Shown here one piece after another: positions 26,622 to 37,358 of a stretch of DNA of 64,000 nucleotides. This stretch comes from Rathayibacter caricis DSM 15933. GTDB taxonomy: Bacteria; Actinomycetota; Actinomycetes; Actinomycetales; Microbacteriaceae. Made by a program: the position numbers and the translations under genes. The stretch covers positions 2,542,001 through 2,606,000 of the forward strand of contig NZ_PZPL01000001.1 of the NCBI RefSeq assembly GCF_003044275.1, given 5' to 3'. Under the pieces are notes generated by a model. The model was not told the origin of the DNA. It did not search any database and saw nothing but the letters and a program-made list of their open reading frames with translations. Position 1 is the stretch's first letter. The number at the start of each line of letters is the position of its first letter.

Positions 26622-27950
26622 TCAGGGACGACGGAAGCGCGCGGCGAGCTTCAGGATGATGCTCTTGAGAACTGCGAAGTCCGACCGCCGGATCAGGTAG
26701 AAGTCGGCCGGCGGAACCCGGAAGTGCTTCCAGAGGAAGTAGATGTTCAAGTTGCTCGCGAGCACGTTGCCGAACAGAGTCGCCAATGCGGCGCCGATAG
26801 CGCCGAACAGGGGTGCAAGGAGGACCAGAGCGGCGGCGTTGACAACGCAGGAGATGAGGAGTGAGACGCTCCTCGTTCCCGGCCGACCCCTCGAGCTCAG
26901 CCCGATCCCGGCGATGGAGCCGGGATTCCCCAGTACGACTGCGCTCAGCAGGATGAGCGCGACCGGTATCGCAGGAACGAAATCCTCGCCGAAGACGGGC
27001 GGCAGCCACCACCAGAGAGTGGCGCCGATCATCACCGCTGCCGAGAGTGCTGCCAGTGTCGACAGACGGGAGGACAGGCCGAGGCGGGCGTCGCTGTTCT
27101 CTGCTGCGTCGGCCGAGAAGGTCACCTCGCGGACCGCGTTGTTCACGATCAGCGGCAATTCGCTGATGCTCACGGCGACCACGTAGAGACCGAGGGCGAA
27201 GGAGCCCGCGAGGGGAGTCATCAGCGTCTGATCGAGCCTGGTCAGCAGGACGCCCGAGATGGATCCGATCCAGACACGCACGCCGTAGCCGAGCAGCGAG
27301 TTCATAGTGACGATGGTCGGCGCGTCGTCGTCGTCGGCGACCACCCTCGCCTGCTTCAGGCCGAAGTAGGCGAGCCCTCCCAGGACCGGGGAGAGGGCGA
27401 GGATGACGACTCCCCAGAAGACCGTGAGCTGCCCCGTCGCTGCCAAGGCGATGAACGCGGCCAATCGGGTGGCGGCGGTGAGGAACCGCTCCCGTGCGAC
27501 GAGGGCCCACTGATGGCTGCCCGCCGCCACCGCTTGGAGCAGAGCGACGCACAAGCCCGGAACGATAGCGACAGCCGCGAGGACGATCAGCTCGCGGAGG
27601 TCGGGGTCACCCGCGCTAAGGAAGCCGGCCGCGAGGAAGACGGCGGTCGACGCGAGGACTCCGGCGATGGCGATCAGTACGGTTCCGCGCAGAGCGAGCG
27701 AGCGCATCAGCCGTGGGTGGCGTGCTATCGAGTAATTCACTGCGGCGGGGATGCCGAACGTCGCTGCTGTCGTCGCCAAGAAGAGCGGAGCGGTGGCCGC
27801 AGCGACATCGCCGCGTCCCGCGACTCCGAGGCTCTGCGCCATGATCGGCGCTGTGGCCAGCGCTGCGAGGGGGGCGAAGGCGTTGCCGAGCGCTGCGAAC
27901 GCGACGTTGCGTCCCATCCGGCCGCTAGCCCCGGATGCGGAGGAGGTCAC
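26622..27950 (-). CDS. Polysaccharide flippase (MOP/Wzx type), locus 1
   Basis: The integral membrane protein of 442 aa has about 12-14 hydrophobic segments. The opening MGRNVAFAALGNAFAPLAAL and the layout of charged residues fit the oligosaccharide-flippase branch of the MOP superfamily, which moves undecaprenyl-linked repeat units across the membrane. I choose GTG 27950 because it overlaps the stop of the polymerase gene (GTGA) and has GGGAAGGG upstream; GTG 27968 is the alternative. It is the last gene of the locus 1 operon that begins with rmlA. Confidence 0.8.
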   Translation of the reverse strand: MTSSASGASGRMGRNVAFAALGNAFAPLAALATAPIMAQSLGVAGRGDVAAATAPLFLATTAATFGIPAAVNYSIARHPRLMRSLALRGTVLIAIAGVLASTAVFLAAGFLSAGDPDLRELIVLAAVAIVPGLCVALLQAVAAGSHQWALVARERFLTAATRLAAFIALAATGQLTVFWGVVILALSPVLGGLAYFGLKQARVVADDDDAPTIVTMNSLLGYGVRVWIGSISGVLLTRLDQTLMTPLAGSFALGLYVVAVSISELPLIVNNAVREVTFSADAAENSDARLGLSSRLSTLAALSAAVMIGATLWWWLPPVFGEDFVPAIPVALILLSAVVLGNPGSIAGIGLSSRGRPGTRSVSLLISCVVNAAALVLLAPLFGAIGAALATLFGNVLASNLNIYFLWKHFRVPPADFYLIRRSDFAVLKSIILKLAARFRRP

Positions 27951-29323
27951 TGCGCCCTTCCCGCCCACGCCGATTTCGTGACGAGCCGAGTCGGCGCTGT
28001 CGGAGGCTGGCGCGACCGACGCTGCTGATCGATGGATCGACGGGTGGCCCCACGCCGCGGTGTCGGCGACGAGACGACCATCTCGTCAGTCTTGTCCGAT
28101 CGCAGAGCGTCGCGGGCAGCAAATCCGACGGCTATCCACAAGAGCGCCCCGGCGCTCGTGTTCGATCCCACACTGCTGTAGGTCTGCACGGCGATGAAAA
28201 CGAGAATGCCAGCTGCCTGTCCGCCCGGGGTGGACCGTGTGCCTCGGCGCAGTGCGGTCATCGCCATGGCTCCGAAGTAGATGATGGTCGCGAGCAACCC
28301 GAAGTCGACCATGTACATCAGCAGGGGGTTCTCGAAGCTCGTTCTGAGGCCGAGGGAGCGGGCGACATCGAAACTGATGCCGGAACCGGCACCGACGACG
28401 GCGTAGGCCGTCCAGTCACCCAGAATGGCCTGGATCGCGAGGGTTCGAGCATTCGCAGATCCCGTGTCGTCGACGAGCTTCTCGGCGAGGCCGGATGCGA
28501 GGGTGGAGTTCAGATAGAGCAGCAGTGCGCCGGCCATCGCTCCGAGCGCCGCAAGGCGCGCTCCCACGGTCGCGCCTTTCCTGACCATGACGACGACGAG
28601 GCCGATGGCGCCGAGAAGAAGTCCCGTCCTCGACTCGGTGAGGAAGATCGTGGCGAGGAAAGCAATGCCGAGGGACACCTGAGCGACGGAGGATCGGACG
28701 CTCGGGAGAAGGGCGATGCAGAGCGTCATCAAGAGGGAGAGCGCCAGAGGGTGGTCCAGCGTCCCGAGAGATCGCACGAATTCGACTCCGTACCAGCTGT
28801 AACCGCGGAGCTCGGCGTCGAACGGCTGGGGGATGAGTCGAAGCCAGACGAGCAGTGCCACAGCGGAGGCGACTGCGCCGAAGACGATCACGGATCGCGC
28901 GAGGAAGGTGCCTGACGCCGCTCGCCTGCCGAGCTCGATCCGGATCAGGACGAAGAGAGCGAAAGGAGCGACGATCTGATTCACGATCAGACCCAGTCCG
29001 CCCACGCCCGAGGCGTCGACGGTGAACAGCACTGCGGCAACGGTCATCACGAGACCGGCCGATATGAGGAGCTTGTTCCGGAGCGCGACGCTCACCGACT
29101 CCTCGAGGTGGAGGAGGAACTGCACACCCACGCCGATGAGGGCTAGCCAGCCGCCCGGGTGCACGCCGGGGACTCCCGTCGGGTTGCCGACGACCACCGA
29201 GATCGCAATGGTCGGAAGGAGAACGTGCAGCGCGATCGACAGGGCGATGAGGAAGCGGAGACGTGAAGCGAGGACCGCGGACGCCGTGAGGCACACGACG
29301 ATCCAGAGGATGAGCTGAGTCAC
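27947..29323 (-). CDS. O-antigen ligase/polymerase-like membrane protein (Wzy type), locus 1
   Basis: The 458-aa protein has about 11 membrane segments. The ligase/polymerase pattern shows in the segment F-L-T-E-S-R-T-G-L-L-L-G, and a large extracytoplasmic loop before it ends in G-Y-S-W-Y-G-V-E-F-V-R-S with T-L-D-H-P-L-A. Downstream come V-G-A-G-S-G-I-S-F-D and the long basic cytoplasmic tail. Wzy proteins polymerise lipid-linked repeats on the outer face of the membrane. The GTG at 29323 overlaps the previous stop and has GAGAGG 6 nt upstream. Immediate pairing with a flippase gene supports a Wzx/Wzy pathway. Confidence 0.75.
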   Translation of the reverse strand: MTQLILWIVVCLTASAVLASRLRFLIALSIALHVLLPTIAISVVVGNPTGVPGVHPGGWLALIGVGVQFLLHLEESVSVALRNKLLISAGLVMTVAAVLFTVDASGVGGLGLIVNQIVAPFALFVLIRIELGRRAASGTFLARSVIVFGAVASAVALLVWLRLIPQPFDAELRGYSWYGVEFVRSLGTLDHPLALSLLMTLCIALLPSVRSSVAQVSLGIAFLATIFLTESRTGLLLGAIGLVVVMVRKGATVGARLAALGAMAGALLLYLNSTLASGLAEKLVDDTGSANARTLAIQAILGDWTAYAVVGAGSGISFDVARSLGLRTSFENPLLMYMVDFGLLATIIYFGAMAMTALRRGTRSTPGGQAAGILVFIAVQTYSSVGSNTSAGALLWIAVGFAARDALRSDKTDEMVVSSPTPRRGATRRSIDQQRRSRQPPTAPTRLVTKSAWAGRAQ

Positions 29324-30351
29324 TGGAGACCTCTCTCGTCGGTCGGAGGTGAGAGGAGCAGCCACGTCCGCCATGCCTGCACGGTTCGCCGTGAGGCCTC
29401 GCGAGCTGCACTCTCGAGATCGGACGAGGTCATTGCGCGGGCCGCGCGGATGGATCTCCACCACGCGCTCCCGTCCGTCACCTCTTCCGCAGGGACGAGC
29501 AAGGGCGACGACGCATCGTACAGATCGGCGAGGCTGCTGGCGCGGGGACCCACGAACGGGACCTGGCACTCGAGCGCACGTATCGCGATGCCGCTCTGAT
29601 AGAAGCGGCGGTAAGGGACGAGGACAGCGCCGGCGGTGCGGACGAGCTCGTCGAGTCGCTGTTCGGACACGAATCCCTCGTGGACATCCCATCCCGAGAT
29701 CTCGGGCCATCCCCGTCCCCAGACCTCGAGCGTGACGTCGCCGCTACGGAGAGCAGCGATCGACTCGAGCAGCGCGGTGTCCCTGTCGGGTTTGAATTGC
29801 CCGAGCACGCGGACGGTCCGACCACGTCGGTCATCGTCTCCTCTCCCGGCCGCGTTGCGGACCGGATGGGGCAGCACCGTCGTCATCGCGCCCATCGACT
29901 GCGTCTCGATCACCGAGTGGGCTGCATGGCTGTGCACGATCAGGCCGGATCGGGGTGAGGTCAGGCGCGCGAGCCAACGCGGCACGGCGGAGTATCCGAC
30001 CGCGTGTACCAACGGTTCCGGGTCGTGCAAGACGACGGTGGGACGTGCTCCCGCCACCTTCGCGACAGCGAGGAAGAGGAAATCCCAGTACCCGAGCACC
30101 GGCCAGGTGACGATCAGTCGGCCGCCTCGATCGAGCCTGCGCACCGCCGTCCACAGCGCGCGGAGGTACTGGACGAGCCAGGCTTGCCGCGAGGCGCCGG
30201 ATGCAGACGGCTCGTCGAACGAGATGATGTCGGCCTCGCACCCCGTCGCCACCAGGAGCTCCCTGAGCGCTTCCGTGTAGTGGAGCAGCGTGCCTCCGAG
30301 GGGATTCACGACGACGACGCGGTGCGACTTCCGCGAATCGGGGCGGCTCAT
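29320..30351 (-). CDS. GT4-like glycosyltransferase, locus 1
   Basis: GT-B-fold glycosyltransferase of 343 aa. The N-terminal domain opens VVVVNPLGGTLLHYTEALRE, and the C-terminal donor domain shows VLGQFKPDRD, the beta-alpha unit LEVWGRGWP and Y-Q-S-G-I-A-I-R-A-L-E-C-Q-V-P-F-V-G. The usual E-x7-E motif is reduced to a single Glu in ALECQVP, so donor phosphate binding may be modified. The ATG at 30351 overlaps the previous stop (ATGA), and the stop overlaps the polymerase start (GTGA). It probably adds one sugar of the lipid-linked repeat. Confidence 0.7.
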   Translation of the reverse strand: MSRPDSRKSHRVVVVNPLGGTLLHYTEALRELLVATGCEADIISFDEPSASGASRQAWLVQYLRALWTAVRRLDRGGRLIVTWPVLGYWDFLFLAVAKVAGARPTVVLHDPEPLVHAVGYSAVPRWLARLTSPRSGLIVHSHAAHSVIETQSMGAMTTVLPHPVRNAAGRGDDDRRGRTVRVLGQFKPDRDTALLESIAALRSGDVTLEVWGRGWPEISGWDVHEGFVSEQRLDELVRTAGAVLVPYRRFYQSGIAIRALECQVPFVGPRASSLADLYDASSPLLVPAEEVTDGSAWWRSIRAARAMTSSDLESAAREASRRTVQAWRTWLLLSPPTDERGLQ

Positions 30352-31451
30352 CGGGTCGTCCTGTGGAGCCAAATATCCGAGGCGACGCGTCCCTCTGTGT
30401 CAGGCAGACTCGCTCGAACTCTCGCTCGATCGAGCGGCGCGGTGAGCGCCTCGGAAACTGCGCTCGCCAGAGACGCTACCGCGGCGTCGTGCGCCGTGAG
30501 ATCCACGACTGCATGGCCGTGCTGCTCGAGCCAGTCGGCGAGGCCTGTCTGACGGGATGTCACCACAGTGACTCCCACGGAGAGCGCCTCCTTGATCGGA
30601 AGGCCGATCTGCTCTCGCCACCGACCGTATGGAATGGAGGGCGCGATGAGCACTTGAGTCCTCCGGAGGCGGTCGATGATCTCGGTGCGCGGCCTCTGGC
30701 CGAGGTAGCAGCGCGTCGAGGGGCTCTGCAGGACCCAGGCCTCGATCTCCTCCGTCAGCGGTCCGGGACCGATGATCGAGAGCCTCACCCGCTCGTGGTG
30801 CCGCTCCACCTGCTCCCACGAGGCGAGGAGCTCGCGTACGCCCTTCCGTGGTTCAAGCGCGCCGACGAACAGCGCGGACCCGGCTGAGACCGAGTCGTCG
30901 TCATCGGCAAGTGCTGAGGGCAGCTCTTCGATAGTCCGGTGGTCGATGGCGCTCACAAAAGGAAGTGCCGTGTAGAGGCGCTCGGCACCGCTGCTGGCGA
31001 AAGCGAGTCGGTCGATGACCGCTCGCATGTAGAGGCCGAGCCCGACCGCGAAGACGCGCACGACGGGCTCCGGCACATGCCTCCGCCCTCCGATCAGCCG
31101 CGGCAGCGAATTGTTCTCCATTGCGTACGTGCTTATGAGCCTGCGACGACCGCGGACCGCACCTGTGACCTTGAAGAGGACGGCGATCACCGCCCCGGTC
31201 GGCAGGAATCTGACCCAGAGCGGTTCGGGCATCTCGAGCACTTCGGCCTCGGACGACCAGAATTCCGAGACGAGGGACCGCAGGCCGACTTTGCGGATCT
31301 CCGGCGGGACCGGCACCCCGGCCAGATCGTAGTTCTCGTCGAAGTACAACATCACCGCCGGAGTCGTCCGCGGGTACCGTTCGAGGTGCACGGCGCGCAA
31401 CTCGGGGACGAGTCGGATCGATCGGCGGGACGTGGACCGGCCGGCGTTCAC
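30348..31451 (-). CDS. GT4 glycosyltransferase, locus 1
   Basis: GT-B glycosyltransferase of 367 aa. The donor-binding C-terminal half carries LFVGALEPRKGVRELLASW, then L-S-I-I-G-P-G-P-L-T-E-E-I, V-L-I-A-P-S-I-P-Y-G-R-W-R-E-Q-I-G and P-I-K-E-A-L-S-V-G-V-T-V-V-T-S, the typical GT4 layout. I choose GTG 31451, which overlaps the preceding stop by 4 nt; longer versions would run deep into the upstream gene. It is coupled on both sides to other glycosyltransferase genes. The sugar specificity is unknown. Confidence 0.75.
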   Translation of the reverse strand: MNAGRSTSRRSIRLVPELRAVHLERYPRTTPAVMLYFDENYDLAGVPVPPEIRKVGLRSLVSEFWSSEAEVLEMPEPLWVRFLPTGAVIAVLFKVTGAVRGRRRLISTYAMENNSLPRLIGGRRHVPEPVVRVFAVGLGLYMRAVIDRLAFASSGAERLYTALPFVSAIDHRTIEELPSALADDDDSVSAGSALFVGALEPRKGVRELLASWEQVERHHERVRLSIIGPGPLTEEIEAWVLQSPSTRCYLGQRPRTEIIDRLRRTQVLIAPSIPYGRWREQIGLPIKEALSVGVTVVTSRQTGLADWLEQHGHAVVDLTAHDAAVASLASAVSEALTAPLDRARVRASLPDTEGRVASDIWLHRTTR

Positions 31452-33595
31452 CTTCCGCGCTCTTTCCGCTTGGCGATCTGTGCGTCCAGCACCGCTTCGT
31501 AGCCGGCGCACACGACCTCCCACGAGTAACGCGAGCGACCCCTCTCGTATGCTTCCGCGCTCAGCTGCTCCTGACGAGCCGAGTCCTCCATCAGCTCCGT
31601 GATCGCCTGAATGATCGAGTCGGCGTCGGGCTGGGCGAAAACGGCGGTGTCCTCCAGGACTTCCCTGTTGTAGACCGTGTCGCGGGCGACCGTCGGCGCG
31701 CCGCACGACATCGCCTGCACGAGGGCCGGATTGGTGCCGCCGACGCTGTGGCCGTGGAAGTACGCGCCGGCGTGCTGCCAGAGCGAGAAGAGCTTGCGGT
31801 CATCACTCACGTGCCCGAGCCACGACACGTTCTCTTTGTCGGATGCGAGCCGACGCGCGTGCTCGTCGAGTTCGCCTCCATAGCCGGAGGAGCCGACGAT
31901 CACGACGGGCCAGCGGTCCCCTAGGGTCTCGGCCGCGTTGAGGAACTCGACGATCGTGTTCTCCGGGACGAAGCGCGCGACGACGAGGATGTACCCCCTG
32001 TGAGGGAATCCCTCGACCGGCGGGAGCACGCCCGGGTCGTCGCCCCCATAGGGGATGAACGTCCCGTCCCGCTTGAAGTCCTGCTTCCATCGGCGAGCGA
32101 TCTCGACCGCGTCGTAGATCAACTCGTCGCCGAACAGCGCGGTCGCCTTAGCGCCGCTCTTGAAGACGTTCTTCGCGAGTCGGCCCCACTTCGCCCTGTC
32201 CCATTCGATCCCGTCGACGTTGACTGCGGTCGGGATGCCGCGGCCGCGGAGCAGCGGGAGCCAGAAACCGTTCGCCACGTTCATGACGAGAGCGACGTCC
32301 GGCTTGCGCCGGACGGCGTCCACGCATGCCGTCAGCCCGTAGGTGAGCGTGCTGAGCGACTTCGACTCGACTCCTCGAGTCACTCGGGTCGTCACGCGGC
32401 GATCGATCCCCGCGTCGTCGTCTTTGGTCGATCCGTCCCTGCCGTAGACCGTCACGTCCCAGCCGCGTTCCGCCAGATAGGGAGCGAGCCTTCTGACTGC
32501 CGTCTCGAAGCCCCCGTAGTAGCTCGGGTACCCACGGGTTCCGATGATCGCGACGGACTTCGGCATTCGGTCTTCGCCTTTCGCTGAGGTGCTCGATGGT
32601 GTGGTCCGGTTCCCGTATCTTCGAGGCGCTGCTTCCGCGGGCTCCGAGTCAGTGCGTCTTTGGGACGACGCTGTGATCTGCAGTCGACGCGCTTGCGCGA
32701 TCTGGACGGAGGCGAGAGGCAGTGCTCGGATCCCGTTCACTCCGCGCTGGAGCACGGCTCGGGTGAAGTCCAGGCGGGACGGACCGATCTCCGGATGCTC
32801 GAGCCTGTACTCGATCGCGGGAGGGAGGATCGCCTTCGCGAGCAGGCGGGGGCGTTCTCGCCAACGCGCGTCCGCTATCGCTGCGAGCCACGCCGCGGCA
32901 CGACCCGCTTCGACGGAGGCCGTGTGCAGGGTCCATGCCGCGAACCCGGCCCGGTCGAACGGCGACAGCGTGGAGTCGACGCCGATGCGGGAGAGGAACG
33001 GGCTCAGGGTTTCGACCGATCCGGTTCGCGCCGCGAGCCCGAGGAGGTCTTCCACGTCGAGATCGCCGCGTTCGCCCGACCAGGCCACCGCGAGCTCTTC
33101 GAGCTCGGCACGATTGCGGGGGACGTGCAACTCGCGCAGGCAGTGCAGAGCGAGCATGGCGGTATTCGCTACAGGGTCGGCGCACGTGACGGGCCTGCCT
33201 GCGATCAGCATCGTCCGACGGCGCTCCCACAGCGCCTCGAACACCTCGCGTTCGGGTGCGAGGAAGCCGAGGAAGCCGTGGTGAACGTCTATGTCGCAGG
33301 GCCAGTCAGAGTGGGAGAGCGTCCGCGCGTGGTTGTCGAGGATGCGTGGTACATCGGCGACGAACCGCTCCTCCCAGCCTCTTCTTTTGAGCGCTTCGAC
33401 CAGTTCCTCAACCCGATCAGGATCGACCAGGACGTCGGCGTCGGTCGAGGTCCTGGGCGAGCGCAGCTTCTGTTCCGCGAGCACCGGGCCCTTGACGCTG
33501 ATCGAGCGCACTCCGAGGTCTCTGGCGACGTGCGCTGTGAGGGCATGAGCGAGCTGCGTGGCACTGACCATGTCGAGGAGAGCCGGGGTCCTCAT
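31448..33595 (-). CDS. NTP_transf_5-type nucleotidyltransferase fused to a DUF1972/GT4 glycosyltransferase
   Basis: A single 715-aa frame holds two complete proteins. Residues 1-310 match the uncharacterised nucleotidyltransferase family: S-V-K-G-P-V-L-A near 35, the D-x-D of TDADVLV near 52-58, and C-D-I-D-V-H-H-G near 100. A linker rich in Ser, Thr, Pro and Arg follows. Residues 344-715 are a rhamnosyltransferase-like GT beginning VAIIGTRGYPSYYGGFETAV, with FGDELIYD, VARFVPENTIVEF and GGTNPALVQAMSCGAP. Met344 has only a weak upstream site (GAAG), so either a real fusion or two genes without a stop between them is possible. The start overlaps the PqqD-like gene (ATGA). The lone paralogue at 38901-39887 ends where this linker begins. 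Confidence 0.75.
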   Translation of the reverse strand: MRTPALLDMVSATQLAHALTAHVARDLGVRSISVKGPVLAEQKLRSPRTSTDADVLVDPDRVEELVEALKRRGWEERFVADVPRILDNHARTLSHSDWPCDIDVHHGFLGFLAPEREVFEALWERRRTMLIAGRPVTCADPVANTAMLALHCLRELHVPRNRAELEELAVAWSGERGDLDVEDLLGLAARTGSVETLSPFLSRIGVDSTLSPFDRAGFAAWTLHTASVEAGRAAAWLAAIADARWRERPRLLAKAILPPAIEYRLEHPEIGPSRLDFTRAVLQRGVNGIRALPLASVQIAQARRLQITASSQRRTDSEPAEAAPRRYGNRTTPSSTSAKGEDRMPKSVAIIGTRGYPSYYGGFETAVRRLAPYLAERGWDVTVYGRDGSTKDDDAGIDRRVTTRVTRGVESKSLSTLTYGLTACVDAVRRKPDVALVMNVANGFWLPLLRGRGIPTAVNVDGIEWDRAKWGRLAKNVFKSGAKATALFGDELIYDAVEIARRWKQDFKRDGTFIPYGGDDPGVLPPVEGFPHRGYILVVARFVPENTIVEFLNAAETLGDRWPVVIVGSSGYGGELDEHARRLASDKENVSWLGHVSDDRKLFSLWQHAGAYFHGHSVGGTNPALVQAMSCGAPTVARDTVYNREVLEDTAVFAQPDADSIIQAITELMEDSARQEQLSAEAYERGRSRYSWEVVCAGYEAVLDAQIAKRKERGR

Positions 33596-33885
33596 ACGAT
33601 CCGCCGCTCGGACGGCACGACGATACCGCTCGTCTCGATGACGAGCCGCTCGAGGGCCAGCTGATCGAGGAAATCCGCGACGTCGGATCGGATCCGCTCA
33701 GCAGCGACGTCGAAGTCGCGCGACAAGCGCGCGACGATCTCGTCGGTATCGGACTTGCCGTCGATCTCCCTCCATATTGCGAGGGCCGTTCCCTCAAGTA
33801 CGAGAGGGGAGGCGTCGAGGTGATCGAGCCCGAGGACGATGATGCGATCGGTTCCCTCGACGACGGCGGTCGACTCGAGTTTCAT
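33592..33885 (-). CDS. PqqD-like small protein, locus 1
   Basis: The 97-aa protein has the PqqD/RRE-like winged-helix pattern. A short beta N-terminus is followed by A-S-P-L-V-L-E-G-T-A-L-A-I-W-R-E-I-D-G, then S-D-T-D-E-I-V-A-R-L-S-R-D-F-D-V and V-A-D-F-L-D-Q-L-A-L-E-R-L-V. PqqD is a peptide chaperone in PQQ biosynthesis, and related domains bind leader peptides in RiPP pathways. In proteobacterial polysaccharide loci PqqD-like proteins accompany HprK-related kinases and an NTP_transf_5 protein. Here the next gene is exactly such a nucleotidyltransferase, overlapping by 4 nt. No kinase and no radical-SAM enzyme are nearby. ATG 33885 is chosen as it opens the conserved part. Confidence 0.75.
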   Translation of the reverse strand: MKLESTAVVEGTDRIIVLGLDHLDASPLVLEGTALAIWREIDGKSDTDEIVARLSRDFDVAAERIRSDVADFLDQLALERLVIETSGIVVPSERRIV

Positions 33886-33905
33886 CCAGCCCCGTCCTCT
33901 CGTGC

Positions 33906-35919
<2,014 letters not shown>

Positions 35920-35922
<3 letters not shown>

Positions 35923-35943
35923 CGAGCAGCCGCCTGCTCGATG
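35920..35943 (-). promoter_or_regulatory. Hairpin enclosing the rmlA start codon
   Basis: CATCGAGCAG and CTGCTCGATG form a perfect 10-bp inverted repeat with a 4-nt loop. On the transcript the AUG of rmlA is the end of the 3' arm, and the only G-rich sequence (GGCGG) lies in or next to the loop. Such a stem would hide the start codon and could control translation of the whole operon. It could also be a DNA operator. Confidence 0.55.
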
Positions 35944-36234
35944 CCGAGGCCCGGCAGGAGGGGGAAGGGTGAGATGCGGCGCGACGAGCGAGCCGAATCG
36001 AGGGGAGGGAACTGGAGCACCCGTCCACGGTACCCCGGTCAGGTTTCCGAGAAGTTGCCCAGACGGCCGACCTCGTTCTCGCGTGGCCCCCGGCGAGGGG
36101 CTGCCCCGGTGAGGAACACTCGAAGTGCCGCCGACGGTCGGAATCGCACTCCTGAGCTGCCTTTGGTCGCGGTGGACCGAGAGGATCCCGCCGGTTCGGA
36201 GACCCGTCTCAGCGAGCTCGGAGAAGACAGAGGG
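35944..36234. other. Intergenic region upstream of rmlA
   Basis: Apart from the hairpin at its left end I see no gene, repeat or terminator in these 290 bp. They lie between the end of a GT4 gene and the start of rmlA, so they should carry the locus 1 promoter. I could not pick a -10/-35 pair with confidence. Confidence 0.4.
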
Positions 36235-37284
36235 TCAGGCGTCGTCTCGGTCCCGCCGTCCACTTCGAACGGCCTCGTGGTAGACCTCGGCGAGCTGCCG
36301 CCCGAGCTCCGGCCACTCCCGTCTGCTCAAGTCGGGCCGCCCGCCTCGTGCGGCGCCCGCCGCCTGCAGAGCGGCCCCGAGCGCTTCAGCAGTGAGGGGA
36401 CCGTCGTACATCAGGATCCAGCCGCTCCCCACTTCGTTCGACAGCTCCTCGTTTCCGGGGGTCCTCGGCACCAGGACAGGCCTGTCGAGGGAGAGTGCGA
36501 GGAGCAGCGCGCCCGAGTTGAGCATGTGCGCGTAGGGGAGCGCGACGAGCTCGGCCTCTCTGATGGCCAGCGCGAGCGCCGCGTCGCTGGCGTGACCGAG
36601 TGTGACCGAGACTCGGGGATCGGCCGCGGCCCGCTCGACGACTCTGGCCGCCAGGCCGGCGTCGAAGGGCAGGCCGACGATCGAGAGGGTGCTCGACGGA
36701 TTCGCAGTCTCGCCGAAAGCGGCGATGAGCTCGGGAATGCCCTTGTACTCCCGGATGAGCCCGAAGAAGAGCAGTCTGCCCGGAACGCGCTGCTGCGCTT
36801 CGGAGGGCCCGTACCAGTCCCTGTAGTGACCGTGGGGGATGAGGCGCCGGTTCGACGGGGGAGCGACCGAGCTCCGAGACATCACGATGGAGTAGGACGT
36901 GAGGCGGTCCGCCCGAGACAGCAGCCACCGGTCCAGAAGGCCGACGCCCTCGTGCGGCTGCGGATTGTGCACCGTGCGGATGACGGGCACACGACTGATT
37001 GCGAGGCGGATCAGGAGCAGGCCGAAGAGCGCCGACTTGACGAGTCCTTTCGGCCCCTGCGCCACCAGGAGGTGCTCCGGCCAGTGCAGATGGAAGACGT
37101 CGTAGCAACCGAAGAGCGCCGTGCGCCAGCGGAAGAACGAGCACCGGATCAGCGGCGGCAGGCTGCTGACGAGCTGATGGAGGTAGGGGTTCCCGCCCTC
37201 GGGATCGAGCTCGCCGAACGACTGGAGTACCTCGATGCGGGCGGAAGGGCGGTCCCTCGCGCAGGTTCTTCTCGCAGTAATCAT
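36235..37284 (-). CDS. GT4-like glycosyltransferase
   Basis: GT-B glycosyltransferase of 349 aa. It opens with IEVLQSFGELDPEGGNPY and has the sugar-transferase phrase C-Y-D-V-F-H-L-H-W-P-E-H-L, then VIRTVHNPQPHE, LLFFGLIREYKGIPELIAAF and A-L-P-Y-A-H-M-L-N-S-G-A-L-L-L-A-L-S. This layout fits transferases acting on polyprenyl-diphosphate sugars in exopolysaccharide loci. I place the start at ATG 37284. A longer frame reaches 37437, but its extra 51 residues are Arg-rich and overlap the divergent flippase gene. No good Shine-Dalgarno is seen, so the start is uncertain. Confidence 0.7.
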   Translation of the reverse strand: MITARRTCARDRPSARIEVLQSFGELDPEGGNPYLHQLVSSLPPLIRCSFFRWRTALFGCYDVFHLHWPEHLLVAQGPKGLVKSALFGLLLIRLAISRVPVIRTVHNPQPHEGVGLLDRWLLSRADRLTSYSIVMSRSSVAPPSNRRLIPHGHYRDWYGPSEAQQRVPGRLLFFGLIREYKGIPELIAAFGETANPSSTLSIVGLPFDAGLAARVVERAAADPRVSVTLGHASDAALALAIREAELVALPYAHMLNSGALLLALSLDRPVLVPRTPGNEELSNEVGSGWILMYDGPLTAEALGAALQAAGAARGGRPDLSRREWPELGRQLAEVYHEAVRSGRRDRDDA

Positions 37285-37358
37285 GGTCGTGAGAGTCTTG
37301 CGAAATCCGACGGCGGCGTACCTGATGCGCCGACGGAACGCGCCACAGCTACTCGCCC

